From positions 1 through 9,081 of the forward strand of contig JAHEMP010000077.1 in NCBI GenBank assembly GCA_024643585.1: DNA of 9,081 nt, written 5' to 3'. The DNA is from Crocinitomicaceae bacterium. Lineage in GTDB: Bacteria; Bacteroidota; Bacteroidia; Flavobacteriales_D; Crocinitomicaceae. The position numbers and the translations under genes are program-made. Each line of letters starts with the position of its first letter. The first letter of the stretch is position 1. The notes beneath the pieces are model-generated. The model was not told where the DNA came from. It did not search any database and saw nothing but the letters and a program-made list of their open reading frames with translations. Positions 1-6,973 of this stretch are shown piece after piece.

Positions 1-2
1 GG

Positions 3-1298
3 ATGAATTTAGAAAGTATTCTTCGAGGAATAGTCGGAATGCTAGCATTGCTATTGATTGCTTTCCTTTTCAGTGCCAACAGAAAAGCAATAAAGTGGAA
101 AACGGTCGGATTGGGTATTTTAGCCCAGATTTTATTGGCTATTGGTGTCTTAAAAGTCCCTTTCGTTCAACATGCTTTTGAATTTGTCGGCGGTTTGTTC
201 GTTCTCGTTTTGAACTTTACTCAAAAAGGAAGTCAATTTCTATTGGGCGGAATGATGGATATCGAGAGTTATGGGTTTATCTTCCTATTTCAGGTATTAC
301 CAACCATAATCTTTTTCTCAGCATTGACTTCCCTTCTATTTTACCTTGGTATTATCCAAAAAATAGTGAGTGGTATGGCGATGGTATTAACAAAACTTTT
401 AGCCATTTCCGGCGCTGAAAGTTTGTCTGTAGCAGGGAATATTTTTCTAGGTCAAACAGAAGCACCTTTAATGATTAAAGCCTATTTGGATAAAATGAAC
501 AAGAGTGAAATTCTCTTAGTGATGATAGGTGGAATGGCAACCGTGGCTGGTGGAGTTTTAGCAGCATACATAGGGTTTCTCGGTGGAAATGATCCAGTTT
601 TAAAATTAGAATTCGCAAAACATTTATTAGCCGCATCTGTCATGGCAGCCCCTGGGGCAATTGTTATTGCAAAAATGCTGTATCCGCAAACTGAAAAAAT
701 CAATACTGACGTGACTGTGTCCAAAGAAAAAATTGGTTCGAATGTGCTGGACGCTATTTCAACAGGGACAACAGAAGGATTGAAACTTGCCGCAAATGTC
801 GCAGCGATGCTTCTTGTATTTATTGCTTTCATCGAAATGATCAATTACACACTGGGTTGGATTGGTGGCTGGTCGGGCTTAAATGAATTAATTGCTATTT
901 ACACGCCATATTCAGAGTTCTCACTTGAAACTATATTAGGAACCGTTTTCTCTCCTCTAATGTGGATAATTGGTGTCGCAAAAGAGGATATGATGCTCAT
1001 GGGACAATTGTTAGGTGTAAAATTAGCAGCATCCGAATTTGTAGGGTATATCCAATTGGCAGAATTGAAAAACGCTGCCAACTCCTTGCATTTCACCTAT
1101 GATAAATCGGTAATAATGGCAACCTATATGCTTTGTGGGTTTGCAAACTTCGCCTCAATTGGGATACAAATTGGGGGAATTGGTTCTTTGGCGCCTGGTC
1201 AAAGAAAGACACTTTCAGAGTTTGGATTAAAAGCCGTTCTCGGTGGTTCCCTCGCCTCATTGCTCTCTGCAACTATGGCTGGGATGATTTTGGGGTAA
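3..1298 (+). CDS. nupC: NupC/CNT-family concentrative nucleoside transporter
   Basis: This is an inner-membrane symporter expected to import nucleosides using a sodium or proton gradient. The 431-residue product is hydrophobic throughout and matches the usual bacterial CNT length of about 400-430 residues. It has the family's substrate-site signatures. GQTEAP at residues 150-155 corresponds to the first re-entrant hairpin. SEFVGY at 344-349 matches the NEFVAY motif of characterised CNTs, with the glutamate kept but Asn changed to Ser and Ala to Gly. GFANFASIG at 379-387 keeps the Asn and the Ser three residues later that contact nucleoside in the Vibrio CNT structure. The N-terminus (residues 1-30) aligns in style with other NupC starts, so ATG at position 3 is probably the real start. 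Only two upstream bases are visible, so a slightly earlier start cannot be excluded. Cation and base specificity cannot be told from sequence. Confidence 0.93.
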   Translation: MNLESILRGIVGMLALLLIAFLFSANRKAIKWKTVGLGILAQILLAIGVLKVPFVQHAFEFVGGLFVLVLNFTQKGSQFLLGGMMDIESYGFIFLFQVLPTIIFFSALTSLLFYLGIIQKIVSGMAMVLTKLLAISGAESLSVAGNIFLGQTEAPLMIKAYLDKMNKSEILLVMIGGMATVAGGVLAAYIGFLGGNDPVLKLEFAKHLLAASVMAAPGAIVIAKMLYPQTEKINTDVTVSKEKIGSNVLDAISTGTTEGLKLAANVAAMLLVFIAFIEMINYTLGWIGGWSGLNELIAIYTPYSEFSLETILGTVFSPLMWIIGVAKEDMMLMGQLLGVKLAASEFVGYIQLAELKNAANSLHFTYDKSVIMATYMLCGFANFASIGIQIGGIGSLAPGQRKTLSEFGLKAVLGGSLASLLSATMAGMILG

Positions 1299-1299
1299 A

Positions 1300-1355
1300 A
1301 AATTACGAATTACTTAATGCCGAAATACGAATTCATACATGCTGATTCGTAATTT
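1300..1355. repeat. Imperfect palindromic ACGAATT repeat cluster, possible nupC terminator
   Basis: An 11-base perfect inverted repeat, AAATTACGAAT at 1300-1310 and ATTCGTAATTT at 1345-1355, encloses 34 bases. Inside it a second direct copy, TACGAATT, lies at 1326-1333 and repeats the one at 1304-1311. The core ACGAAT therefore occurs three times in 56 bases, twice forward and once reversed. It starts two bases after the nupC stop codon and is followed by a T/A-rich run to about 1372. It could form a long-loop terminator hairpin or be a member of a dispersed intergenic palindrome family. Which of these it is remains an inference. Confidence 0.5.
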
Positions 1356-1427
1356 AAATTTTAAATTGTTTTATGGAATACTGAAAATTCTTTCATCTAA
1401 AAGGAAATAACCTTTAAAAACAAAAAG

Positions 1428-2153
1428 ATGAAAAAATTAAGCTTGATTGCCTTGTTACTTTATGCAAGTACAAGTATCGCTCAAAATGGCTTGGGTGAAG
1501 TGGTTGGTACAGTAGTGAATGGCAAAACCAATGAAACAGTTTATGCCGCAAATGTTTTTATCCTTGACCAAGACAGAAGATATATTGCTCGTACGGATGA
1601 GGATGGGAGATTTAGAATAAGCGCCATTCCTGCGGGTAAATACCAACTGTACATTTCTCAATTTGGCGACACCATGAAATCTCAAATTGTTGACGTTCCA
1701 ATAGATGGGTTTGCCAATACAGGAAAAATTCCATTTTACAGCAACATTCAAGACATTCCAGTAATTGTTGTTACAGCAAATCAAGGAATAAAACTAGAGC
1801 ATGGGTTCCTTCCGGTTCCTAAACTTGAGGCAAAAGAAATAGCAAAAAGTGCTATAAAATTCGATATAAAGGCTTTGGTCGCAAGTATGACAACGGATGT
1901 AAAAATCGCTGACGACGGATCACTAGTTTTCCGTGGAGCCCGAAAAGGAGATATGATGTACATGGTGGATGGAATGAAGGTGTTAGGGGATTTAAACATT
2001 CCTTCAACAGCAATAGGAAGAATGATGGTCTATTCAGGAGGACTTCCAGCAAATTACGGAGATACAATGGGTGGTGTTGTCGTAATGGAAACCAAAAGCT
2101 ACTTTGAACTATTGCGCGACTATGAATCAACACAATTGAGAATGGGTAAGTAA
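1428..2153 (+). CDS. Secreted carboxypeptidase-regulatory-like + TonB plug-domain protein without beta-barrel
   Basis: The 241-residue product begins with a clear signal peptide (MKK, hydrophobic LIALLLYA, probable cleavage after SIA near residue 18) and so is exported to the periplasm or outer membrane. Residues about 23-105 form a carboxypeptidase-regulatory-like beta-sandwich, with the typical DEDGRFRISAIPAGKYQLYIS strand pattern split across 57-77. Near residue 112, IPVIVVTA resembles a TonB box. Residues about 120-225 form a TonB-receptor plug: LVFRGARKGDMMYMVDGM (near 165-182), then VYSGGLPANYGDTMGGVVVMETK, ending just after the plug. Full receptors carry a barrel of several hundred residues here, but this one stops after FELLRDYESTQLRMGK and a hairpin follows 25 bases later. 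It may be a stand-alone plug protein or a neatly truncated receptor. The start is ATG after an A-rich leader with no Shine-Dalgarno site. The domain calls are firm, the function unknown. Confidence 0.85.
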   Translation: MKKLSLIALLLYASTSIAQNGLGEVVGTVVNGKTNETVYAANVFILDQDRRYIARTDEDGRFRISAIPAGKYQLYISQFGDTMKSQIVDVPIDGFANTGKIPFYSNIQDIPVIVVTANQGIKLEHGFLPVPKLEAKEIAKSAIKFDIKALVASMTTDVKIADDGSLVFRGARKGDMMYMVDGMKVLGDLNIPSTAIGRMMVYSGGLPANYGDTMGGVVVMETKSYFELLRDYESTQLRMGK

Positions 2154-2178
2154 AATGAATTGAGAATAAACCAACCAT

Positions 2179-2212
2179 TAAAGCCTATAGTCAAAATTGA
2201 TTATAGGCTTTA
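2179..2212. terminator. Bidirectional hairpin between convergent genes
   Basis: The arms TAAAGCCTATA (2179-2189) and TATAGGCTTTA (2202-2212) are perfectly complementary. On the + strand RNA the stem continues through a G-U pair (2190/2201) and TCA/TGA (2191-2193/2198-2200), giving about 15 pairs around an AAAT loop. It sits between the end of the plug-domain gene (2153) and the leftward DUF389 gene, whose TAA stop (2210-2212) is inside the right arm. Each strand has only a short T run after the stem (CTTTATT on the + strand), so it is a moderate intrinsic terminator candidate serving both directions. Confidence 0.75.
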
Positions 2213-3517
2213 TTCTGAATAACCAACTACTATATTTTTGGTATTCAACCTCTTTTCTAACCAACTATTGATCGTTACTTTCTCTTTTTTTGAAGGGTAT
2301 TTATTTGTGCGAATAAATACCCACCATTCTACTTCCTCCTTATTCGTTGTTGAATTGATATAGTCCTTTTTGTTTAGCATAACCGTATCAATTTTAGGCA
2401 TTAAAATTTTTATTTCACTGCCAATTTCCAAATTCACTTCATAAATTTGTTTGAGGCTATCAATGTGCTTGTTTAATTTTAAGTTCTCGTTCGCTTTGGC
2501 CAACAAAGCTTCCTTTATTTTTAAATCCAAATTGTCCAAGGACGCTTTATCAGTTGATGAAAATCCTTGTTGGACTATTAACTTAGTATCAACTAGATCG
2601 TAATATTTCAATTTGGAGTTCAACTTATCTATGTCCTTTTTTGAAATCTCTTCGCCACCAAAAGTCAGTGTAATGGTTCTTGACTTTTCATCCATTATCT
2701 TTTGCAATAAATAATCATTTTTGAAATGGGCCTCTTTTGATATAAAATAATTCGCGTTAGATATAAATTTTTGATACTCAACAATTTTATACCCAAAATA
2801 AATGCTCGGAATTAATGTTACCACAACAATAGAATAAAGAATAATTTTTGATCTCCTTTCCAACCGAGAATCCTCATGTTTTTTAATAGAAAATTTTAAT
2901 AAGTAGGCTGAAATGATTGTTGCGAAAGCGATAAAAACAGTGTTGATCCAAAACAAGTATATCGCACCGAAAAAATAATTAAATTGAAAAGTAGCAAGTC
3001 CATAACCCGCCGTGCACAATGGAGGCATCAAAGCTGTTGCAATAGCAACTCCCGGAATTACATTTCCTTTTGTTTTGCTAGTGGCAGCAATAAATCCTGC
3101 AAACCCTCCAAATAGAGCAATTAATACATCAAATATGGTGGGTTGTGTTCGAGCTAAGATTTCTGAATGGGCTTCTTCAATAGGAGAAATTAAAAAATAG
3201 ATTGTGGACGAAAATAACCCTACAACAAAAGCAAAAGAGTAATTAACTAAACCTGTCCTCAACAAAACTAAATCCTTAGTTGCAACGGAGAAACCTATAC
3301 CTACTATTGGTCCCATTAGAGGAGATATAAGCATGGCGCCAATTATTACAGCCGTTGAATTGGTATTCAAACCAAGCGAGGCAATTAATATGGCAAAGAA
3401 CAAAATCCAAAGATTGGTTCCTTCAAAAACAGTGTCGTTTTCAATGGACTTTCGAATTGACAATCTACTTTCTTTGTCTTTTCTTAGATCAAACTTTTTT
3501 AGAAATGAAAAATCCAT
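2210..3517 (-). CDS. DUF389 / TIGR00341-type multi-pass membrane protein
   Basis: The 435-residue product is an inner-membrane protein of the DUF389 family, whose biochemical role is not established to my knowledge. About seven membrane segments are visible in residues 33-250. The first hydrophobic block holds the hallmark GAMLISPLMGPI (60-71). A second conserved stretch, GVAIATALMPPLC, lies at 156-168. After the last membrane segment (about 225-246) comes a charged soluble tail of roughly 190 residues with a probable coiled coil around 325-360. I chose ATG at 3517 as start because upstream extension needs a TTG codon at 3553 and adds 12 residues (QFRFIQCKFLI...) unlike the family. The N-terminal tail before the first segment (DFSFLKKFDLRKDKESRLS) is typical. 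It lies 98 bases downstream of manC on the same strand and may be cotranscribed. Its stop codon is inside the terminator hairpin. Confidence 0.9.
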   Translation of the reverse strand: MDFSFLKKFDLRKDKESRLSIRKSIENDTVFEGTNLWILFFAILIASLGLNTNSTAVIIGAMLISPLMGPIVGIGFSVATKDLVLLRTGLVNYSFAFVVGLFSSTIYFLISPIEEAHSEILARTQPTIFDVLIALFGGFAGFIAATSKTKGNVIPGVAIATALMPPLCTAGYGLATFQFNYFFGAIYLFWINTVFIAFATIISAYLLKFSIKKHEDSRLERRSKIILYSIVVVTLIPSIYFGYKIVEYQKFISNANYFISKEAHFKNDYLLQKIMDEKSRTITLTFGGEEISKKDIDKLNSKLKYYDLVDTKLIVQQGFSSTDKASLDNLDLKIKEALLAKANENLKLNKHIDSLKQIYEVNLEIGSEIKILMPKIDTVMLNKKDYINSTTNKEEVEWWVFIRTNKYPSKKEKVTINSWLEKRLNTKNIVVGYSE

Positions 3518-3615
3518 AATTAAAAATTTACATTGGATAAATCGAAATTGCAAAAAAGTCTGGAATGAATTTAGTTCAAGGATTCCTTTCTACAATTAGT
3601 ACAATAAAGTTAGGA

Positions 3616-4698
3616 TCAGAAAAATTTTGGACTTTTCGCCTGTACTTTCGGCAAAAATTTCTTCAAATCCTGTTCGTCTTTTTGAGAGAGTATCATCAAA
3701 TTTCCATCCGCTTCAATAACAATTTGGTTTTCCAGACCTTGAATCATGACTAATTTATCGTTTGGAACATTCACAATACAATTTTTCGAGTCAATCATTG
3801 TCACATTATCGCCAACCACCGCATTTCCATTTTCATCTTGGTCCATATGCGTATATAGAGACCCCCAAGTTCCCAAATCAGACCAATCGAAGGTAGCCAC
3901 AACGACGTCTACATTCTTGGCCTGTTCCATTACAGCAAAATCGATGGAGATATCTTCACAATCGGCGAAACATTTGTTTACCATCGTTTGCTCATCTACA
4001 GAGTTGTATTTCTCCATTTCTCCGGTGAAAATAGAATAAAGATTGGGTTGAAATTTTTGCAAAGCTTCTAAAATAGCTTCTGTCTTCCAAATAAAAATTC
4101 CAGAATTCCAGAAGAAATTGCCGCTTGCCAAAAACGATTCAGCAGTTTCTAAATCTGGTTTTTCACGAAATTGAATGACTGCAGTTGATGAACCCGGTTG
4201 CACTTTGAGCGCTGCATCCACTTCAATGTAACCATAACCCGTGTCTGGACGAGAAGGTTGAATTCCTAACGTTACTAATTTTCCTTGCTCTGCCCTGTTA
4301 ATTGCAGCATTTATGGTATCAACAAATAGCTGATCTTTGAGTATTAAATGATCGGAGGGTGCAACAATTAAATTTGCATTTGGATTCAAATCTTGAATTT
4401 TTGCAGCTGCGTAGGCGATACAAGGAGCTGTATTTTTCCGCATGGGTTCCGACAAAATTTGTTCGATTGCCATTTCAGGAATTTGCTCGGCTACCAAATC
4501 GACATAATTTTCATTTGTGACAATGAAGATATTTTCTTTTGGCGCCACGTTTTTCAAACGATCGTAAGTTAATTGCAACAGAGATTTCCCCATTCCAAGA
4601 ACGTCTAAGAATTGTTTTGGCCTTTCTGGGGTGGACATTGGCCAGAATCGACTTCCGATTCCACCTGCCATTATTACGCAATAATTGTTATTCATCAT
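3616..4698 (-). CDS. manC: Mannose-1-phosphate guanylyltransferase (GDP-mannose pyrophosphorylase)
   Basis: This cytoplasmic enzyme joins GTP and mannose-1-phosphate to give GDP-mannose and pyrophosphate, supplying mannose and GDP-mannose-derived sugars for surface polysaccharide and glycoprotein. In order, the 360-residue protein shows the nucleotide-binding AGGIGSRFWP (11-20) with RPKQF (26-30), then EPMRKNTAP (84-92), PSDH (114-117), GYGYIE (154-159), FREKP (177-181), FFWNSGIF (195-202), SIDFAVME (251-258) and WSDLGTW (272-278). These are the motifs of the ManC/RfbM class. The length fits the single-domain form common in this phylum. The C-terminal phosphomannose isomerase domain of the roughly 470-residue bifunctional enzymes is absent. 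Two ATG codons are adjacent (4696-4698 and 4693-4695) and the choice is open. The start lies within the end of the sprT-like gene, an 11-base overlap that suggests coupled translation. Confidence 0.95.
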   Translation of the reverse strand: MMNNNYCVIMAGGIGSRFWPMSTPERPKQFLDVLGMGKSLLQLTYDRLKNVAPKENIFIVTNENYVDLVAEQIPEMAIEQILSEPMRKNTAPCIAYAAAKIQDLNPNANLIVAPSDHLILKDQLFVDTINAAINRAEQGKLVTLGIQPSRPDTGYGYIEVDAALKVQPGSSTAVIQFREKPDLETAESFLASGNFFWNSGIFIWKTEAILEALQKFQPNLYSIFTGEMEKYNSVDEQTMVNKCFADCEDISIDFAVMEQAKNVDVVVATFDWSDLGTWGSLYTHMDQDENGNAVVGDNVTMIDSKNCIVNVPNDKLVMIQGLENQIVIEADGNLMILSQKDEQDLKKFLPKVQAKSPKFF

Positions 4699-5320
4699 CT
4701 TTCAATTTTACTTCAGCCATTGCTGAAACCAAGTAGTTTTTCCTAGTACTCAATTCATAGCAAAGGTATCTTTTTCTTCTTAACTTTCCTTTTGAAAACC
4801 ATTTTCCATTGATCTCAAAATGTGTGTTTTCAGCAATATCTTCTAAATATAATACTTCATTGGTATTTACATCATAAGAACGCAATACACGCATCAGATT
4901 GAGATCTGTGCACGACGATGCTTTTACATTAACAAGCGACTTTAGTAGAGCGTCTTCAATATCTTTCGGCAAATGACCACTCTCTATAGTTGGATAGATT
5001 AATTTTTGATAGGTTAGTTGCCACTCTTTTCCATGTGCTTTTATTCGACCGCCGTATTCCAAATGAGCAAAATAATGCGCCAATTCATGAATTGTCGTGA
5101 TAAGAAATGAATAAGAATTTAGATTTCCATTGATGGTTATCTTTGGCCTTTTTAAGCCTGGACCGTATCGAAAATCTCCAAGTTTAGTGGATCTTGGTCG
5201 CACTATTGAAAATTCTAAAGGATGCTTGAGAATCAAATCCACAACATTATCAACGAATTCCGCAGGCAAATACTTTTGTAAGATGCGCTGATGCTGTTCA
5301 AATGCAGTTGGTTTAATCAT
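4688..5320 (-). CDS. SprT-like zinc metalloprotease-fold protein
   Basis: The 210-residue product belongs to the SprT-like family. Residues 78-82 read HELAH, the HExxH zinc site, preceded by a hydrophobic helix (SFLITTI), and HGKEW at 96-100 supplies the third His, so the metal site looks intact. Eukaryotic relatives (Spartan) degrade DNA-protein crosslinks; the bacterial role is less settled. There is no C-terminal CxxC zinc ribbon, since the only cysteines are near 137 and 187. Instead residues 142-205 form a small beta-rich tail (VLRSYD..., FEINGKWFSKGKLRRKRYLCYEL) that I take to be the Bacteroidota version of this region. It is the first gene of a leftward sprT-manC(-DUF389) set and overlaps manC by 11 bases. 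The start is ATG at 5320, with a candidate promoter just upstream. Confidence 0.88.
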   Translation of the reverse strand: MIKPTAFEQHQRILQKYLPAEFVDNVVDLILKHPLEFSIVRPRSTKLGDFRYGPGLKRPKITINGNLNSYSFLITTIHELAHYFAHLEYGGRIKAHGKEWQLTYQKLIYPTIESGHLPKDIEDALLKSLVNVKASSCTDLNLMRVLRSYDVNTNEVLYLEDIAENTHFEINGKWFSKGKLRRKRYLCYELSTRKNYLVSAMAEVKLKDDE

Positions 5321-5344
5321 GGCTTAAAATTAATTCTTCTTTTG

Positions 5345-5382
5345 CAAATAGAAACCAAGAATATTTTCAGAAAAACAACAAA
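5345..5382 (-). promoter_or_regulatory. Candidate Bacteroidota-type promoter for sprT-manC
   Basis: Read on the - strand, TTTGTTG (5382-5376) is followed after 23 bases by TCTATTTG (5352-5345). This fits the phylum's TTG / TAnnTTTG pattern at five of six fixed bases in the -7 element. The spacing is at the long end of the range reported for Flavobacterium promoters. The -7 box ends 24 bases before the sprT-like ATG, implying a short leader. No equally good match was found for mlaE on the other strand of the 5321-5468 intergenic region. This is pattern-matching by eye only. Confidence 0.35.
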
Positions 5383-5468
5383 TAAATACTTAGGAACGAA
5401 GAAGTCTTGATAAAACTTATTCATTTCCCTTCTTCAAAACAGAAATAACACTTAATTTAGCCCACAAG

Positions 5469-6209
5469 ATGAATGTAATTTCGAACATTGGTAAGTATTT
5501 TCAAATGCTCTGGGTTGTTTTTTCCAAACCAGAAAAGATTAAAATATTTCGTACACGCTTATTTGACGAAATCCAAAGTATAGGAATAAACTCAATTCCT
5601 ATTGTTGCCTTATTGTCCACCTTTATGGGCGGGGTAATCGCTTTGCAAACGGCTTCAAATATGACTTCTCCGTTATTGCCCGAATATACAATCGGTTATA
5701 TAACACGTTCTAGTACAATATTAGAATTTTCGCCGACAATAATTTCGTTAATACTGGCCGGTAAAATTGGTTCTAATATTGCTTCTGAAATTGGAACCAT
5801 GCGCGTAACAGAACAAATTGACGCTTTGGAAATTATGGGAGTAAACTCCCTATCCTTTTTAGTGTTACCCAAAATAATGGCTGCCGTTTTGTTTTTCCCG
5901 TTTATGCTTATTATGTCTATAGGTTTGAGCTTAATCGGTGGTTGGCTTTCTTTGGTTTTTGCGGATTTATCCTCAACCGAAACTTATATATTTGGTTTGC
6001 GTTCCTTCTACAAAGACGGCGATATTGTCTATGCATTGGTTAAATCTGTTGTCTTTGCTTTTGTCATTGTTTCGGTTTCCTCGTTTTACGGTTACTATAC
6101 AAAAGGTGGCGCATTGGACGTAGGTAAATCATCGACACAGGCCGTTGTCAACAGCAGTGTGGTAATTTTGATTTGTAATTTTTTCTTGACTCAAATGATA
6201 TTGTTGTAA
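5469..6209 (+). CDS. mlaE: MlaE/YrbE-family lipid ABC transporter permease
   Basis: This is the inner-membrane permease of an MCE-type ABC transporter, which in proteobacteria moves phospholipid between the inner membrane and a periplasmic MCE protein to maintain outer-membrane asymmetry. The 246-residue length is normal for the family. An N-terminal amphipathic region (1-38) leads into several membrane segments (about 40-60, 85-100, 130-168, 188-210, 225-245). The family signature is nearly intact: AGKIGSNIASEIGTMRV at 97-113, continuing TEQIDALEIMGV to 125. The conserved C-terminal GYYTKGGALDVGKSSTQAVV runs from about 208 to 227. The stop codon shares one base with the mlaF start (TAATG at 6207-6211), a sign of translational coupling. 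No MCE subunit follows. Confidence 0.94.
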   Translation: MNVISNIGKYFQMLWVVFSKPEKIKIFRTRLFDEIQSIGINSIPIVALLSTFMGGVIALQTASNMTSPLLPEYTIGYITRSSTILEFSPTIISLILAGKIGSNIASEIGTMRVTEQIDALEIMGVNSLSFLVLPKIMAAVLFFPFMLIMSIGLSLIGGWLSLVFADLSSTETYIFGLRSFYKDGDIVYALVKSVVFAFVIVSVSSFYGYYTKGGALDVGKSSTQAVVNSSVVILICNFFLTQMILL

Positions 6210-6970
6210 TGATCGAAATTCAACATATAAATAAGTCATTTGGAGATCGTCAAATACTATTTGACATTAATGCCAAATTTGAAAAAGGGAAAGTAAACCT
6301 GATTATTGGTCAATCTGGGCAAGGTAAATCTGTACTTACAAAATGTATCGTTGGTCTTCATGAACCCGATTCTGGAAGTGTAATTTTTGATGAAAGAAAT
6401 TTCACGAACATGGACCGAACAGAACGTAAAGATTTACGAAAGGAAATTGGAATGTTATTTCAAGCTTCTGCACTTTTTGACTCCATGAATGTTGAACAGA
6501 ATGTTATGTTTCCAATGACCATGTTTGGCAATCAGACGAAGAAGGAAATGCTCAACCGAGTAAACTTTTGTTTGGAAAGGGTGAATTTGGAGGGCAAAAA
6601 CGATCTTTTACCTGCGGAGTTGAGTGGTGGTATGAAAAAAAGAGTTGCAATTGCCCGCGCCATAGCATTAAATCCTCGCTATTTATTCTGTGATGAGCCC
6701 AATTCAGGATTGGATCCGCAAACTTCAATTGTTATTGACAATTTAATACGCGAAATTACTTATGAGTCAAACATTACAACAGTTGTAATTACTCATGATA
6801 TGAATTCTGTGATTGAAATTGGCGACAACATTATTTTCATACACGAAGGAAAAAAATGGTGGGAAGGCGATAGAAAATCAATTATTACGACCGAAAACAA
6901 AGAAATAATTGATTTCGTTTACGCATCTGAATTCATGAAAGAAATTAAGGCATCAATGCAAAATAGTTGA
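6209..6970 (+). CDS. mlaF: MlaF-family ABC transporter ATP-binding protein
   Basis: This is the cytoplasmic ATPase that pairs with the adjacent MlaE permease. All nucleotide-binding elements are present in the 253 residues: Walker A GQSGQGKS (34-41), Q-loop FQASALF with Gln 85, signature LSGGM (138-142) followed by KKRVAIARA, Walker B YLFCDEP (158-164), D-loop SGLDP (166-170) and switch His 196 in THD. The FQASALFDSMNVEQNV stretch and LSGGMKKRVAIARA are typical of the Mla/MCE-associated ATPases rather than of sugar or amino-acid importers. The start ATG at 6209 overlaps the mlaE stop by one base. The gene ends only three bases before the end of the convergent GWxTD gene, leaving no room for an intergenic terminator. 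Confidence 0.94.
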   Translation: MIEIQHINKSFGDRQILFDINAKFEKGKVNLIIGQSGQGKSVLTKCIVGLHEPDSGSVIFDERNFTNMDRTERKDLRKEIGMLFQASALFDSMNVEQNVMFPMTMFGNQTKKEMLNRVNFCLERVNLEGKNDLLPAELSGGMKKRVAIARAIALNPRYLFCDEPNSGLDPQTSIVIDNLIREITYESNITTVVITHDMNSVIEIGDNIIFIHEGKKWWEGDRKSIITTENKEIIDFVYASEFMKEIKASMQNS

Positions 6971-6973
6971 TTC

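Noticed and set aside
482..844. 120-residue open frame on the - strand inside nupC
   Set aside because: It is antisense to a well-supported membrane protein and has no recognisable motifs; a shadow frame.
1133..1345. 70-residue + strand frame running past the nupC end into the repeat cluster
   Set aside because: Most of it is an alternative frame of the conserved nupC C-terminus and the product shows no family features.
1366..1394. Possible promoter (TTG at 1366-1368, ATTCTTTC at 1387-1394) for the plug-domain gene
   Set aside because: Only the TTT core of the -7 element matches, which is too weak in such AT-rich sequence.
1400..1415. Small hairpin AAAGG-AAATAA-CCTTT ahead of the plug-domain gene
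   Set aside because: Five base pairs in A-rich DNA is within chance expectation and no regulatory family is recognisable.
3518..3553. 12-residue N-terminal extension of the DUF389 protein from a TTG codon at 3553
   Set aside because: The in-frame ATG at 3517 gives a typical family N-terminus, while the extension needs a rare start codon and has no supporting site upstream.
3569..3610. Terminator between manC and the DUF389 gene
   Set aside because: Only a four-pair AAGG/CCTT element is visible, with no T run, so read-through or a separate promoter cannot be decided.
5453..5460. TAATTTAG as a -7 element for mlaE
   Set aside because: It has one mismatch, lacks a TTG at the right distance and would give an almost leaderless transcript; not strong enough to list.
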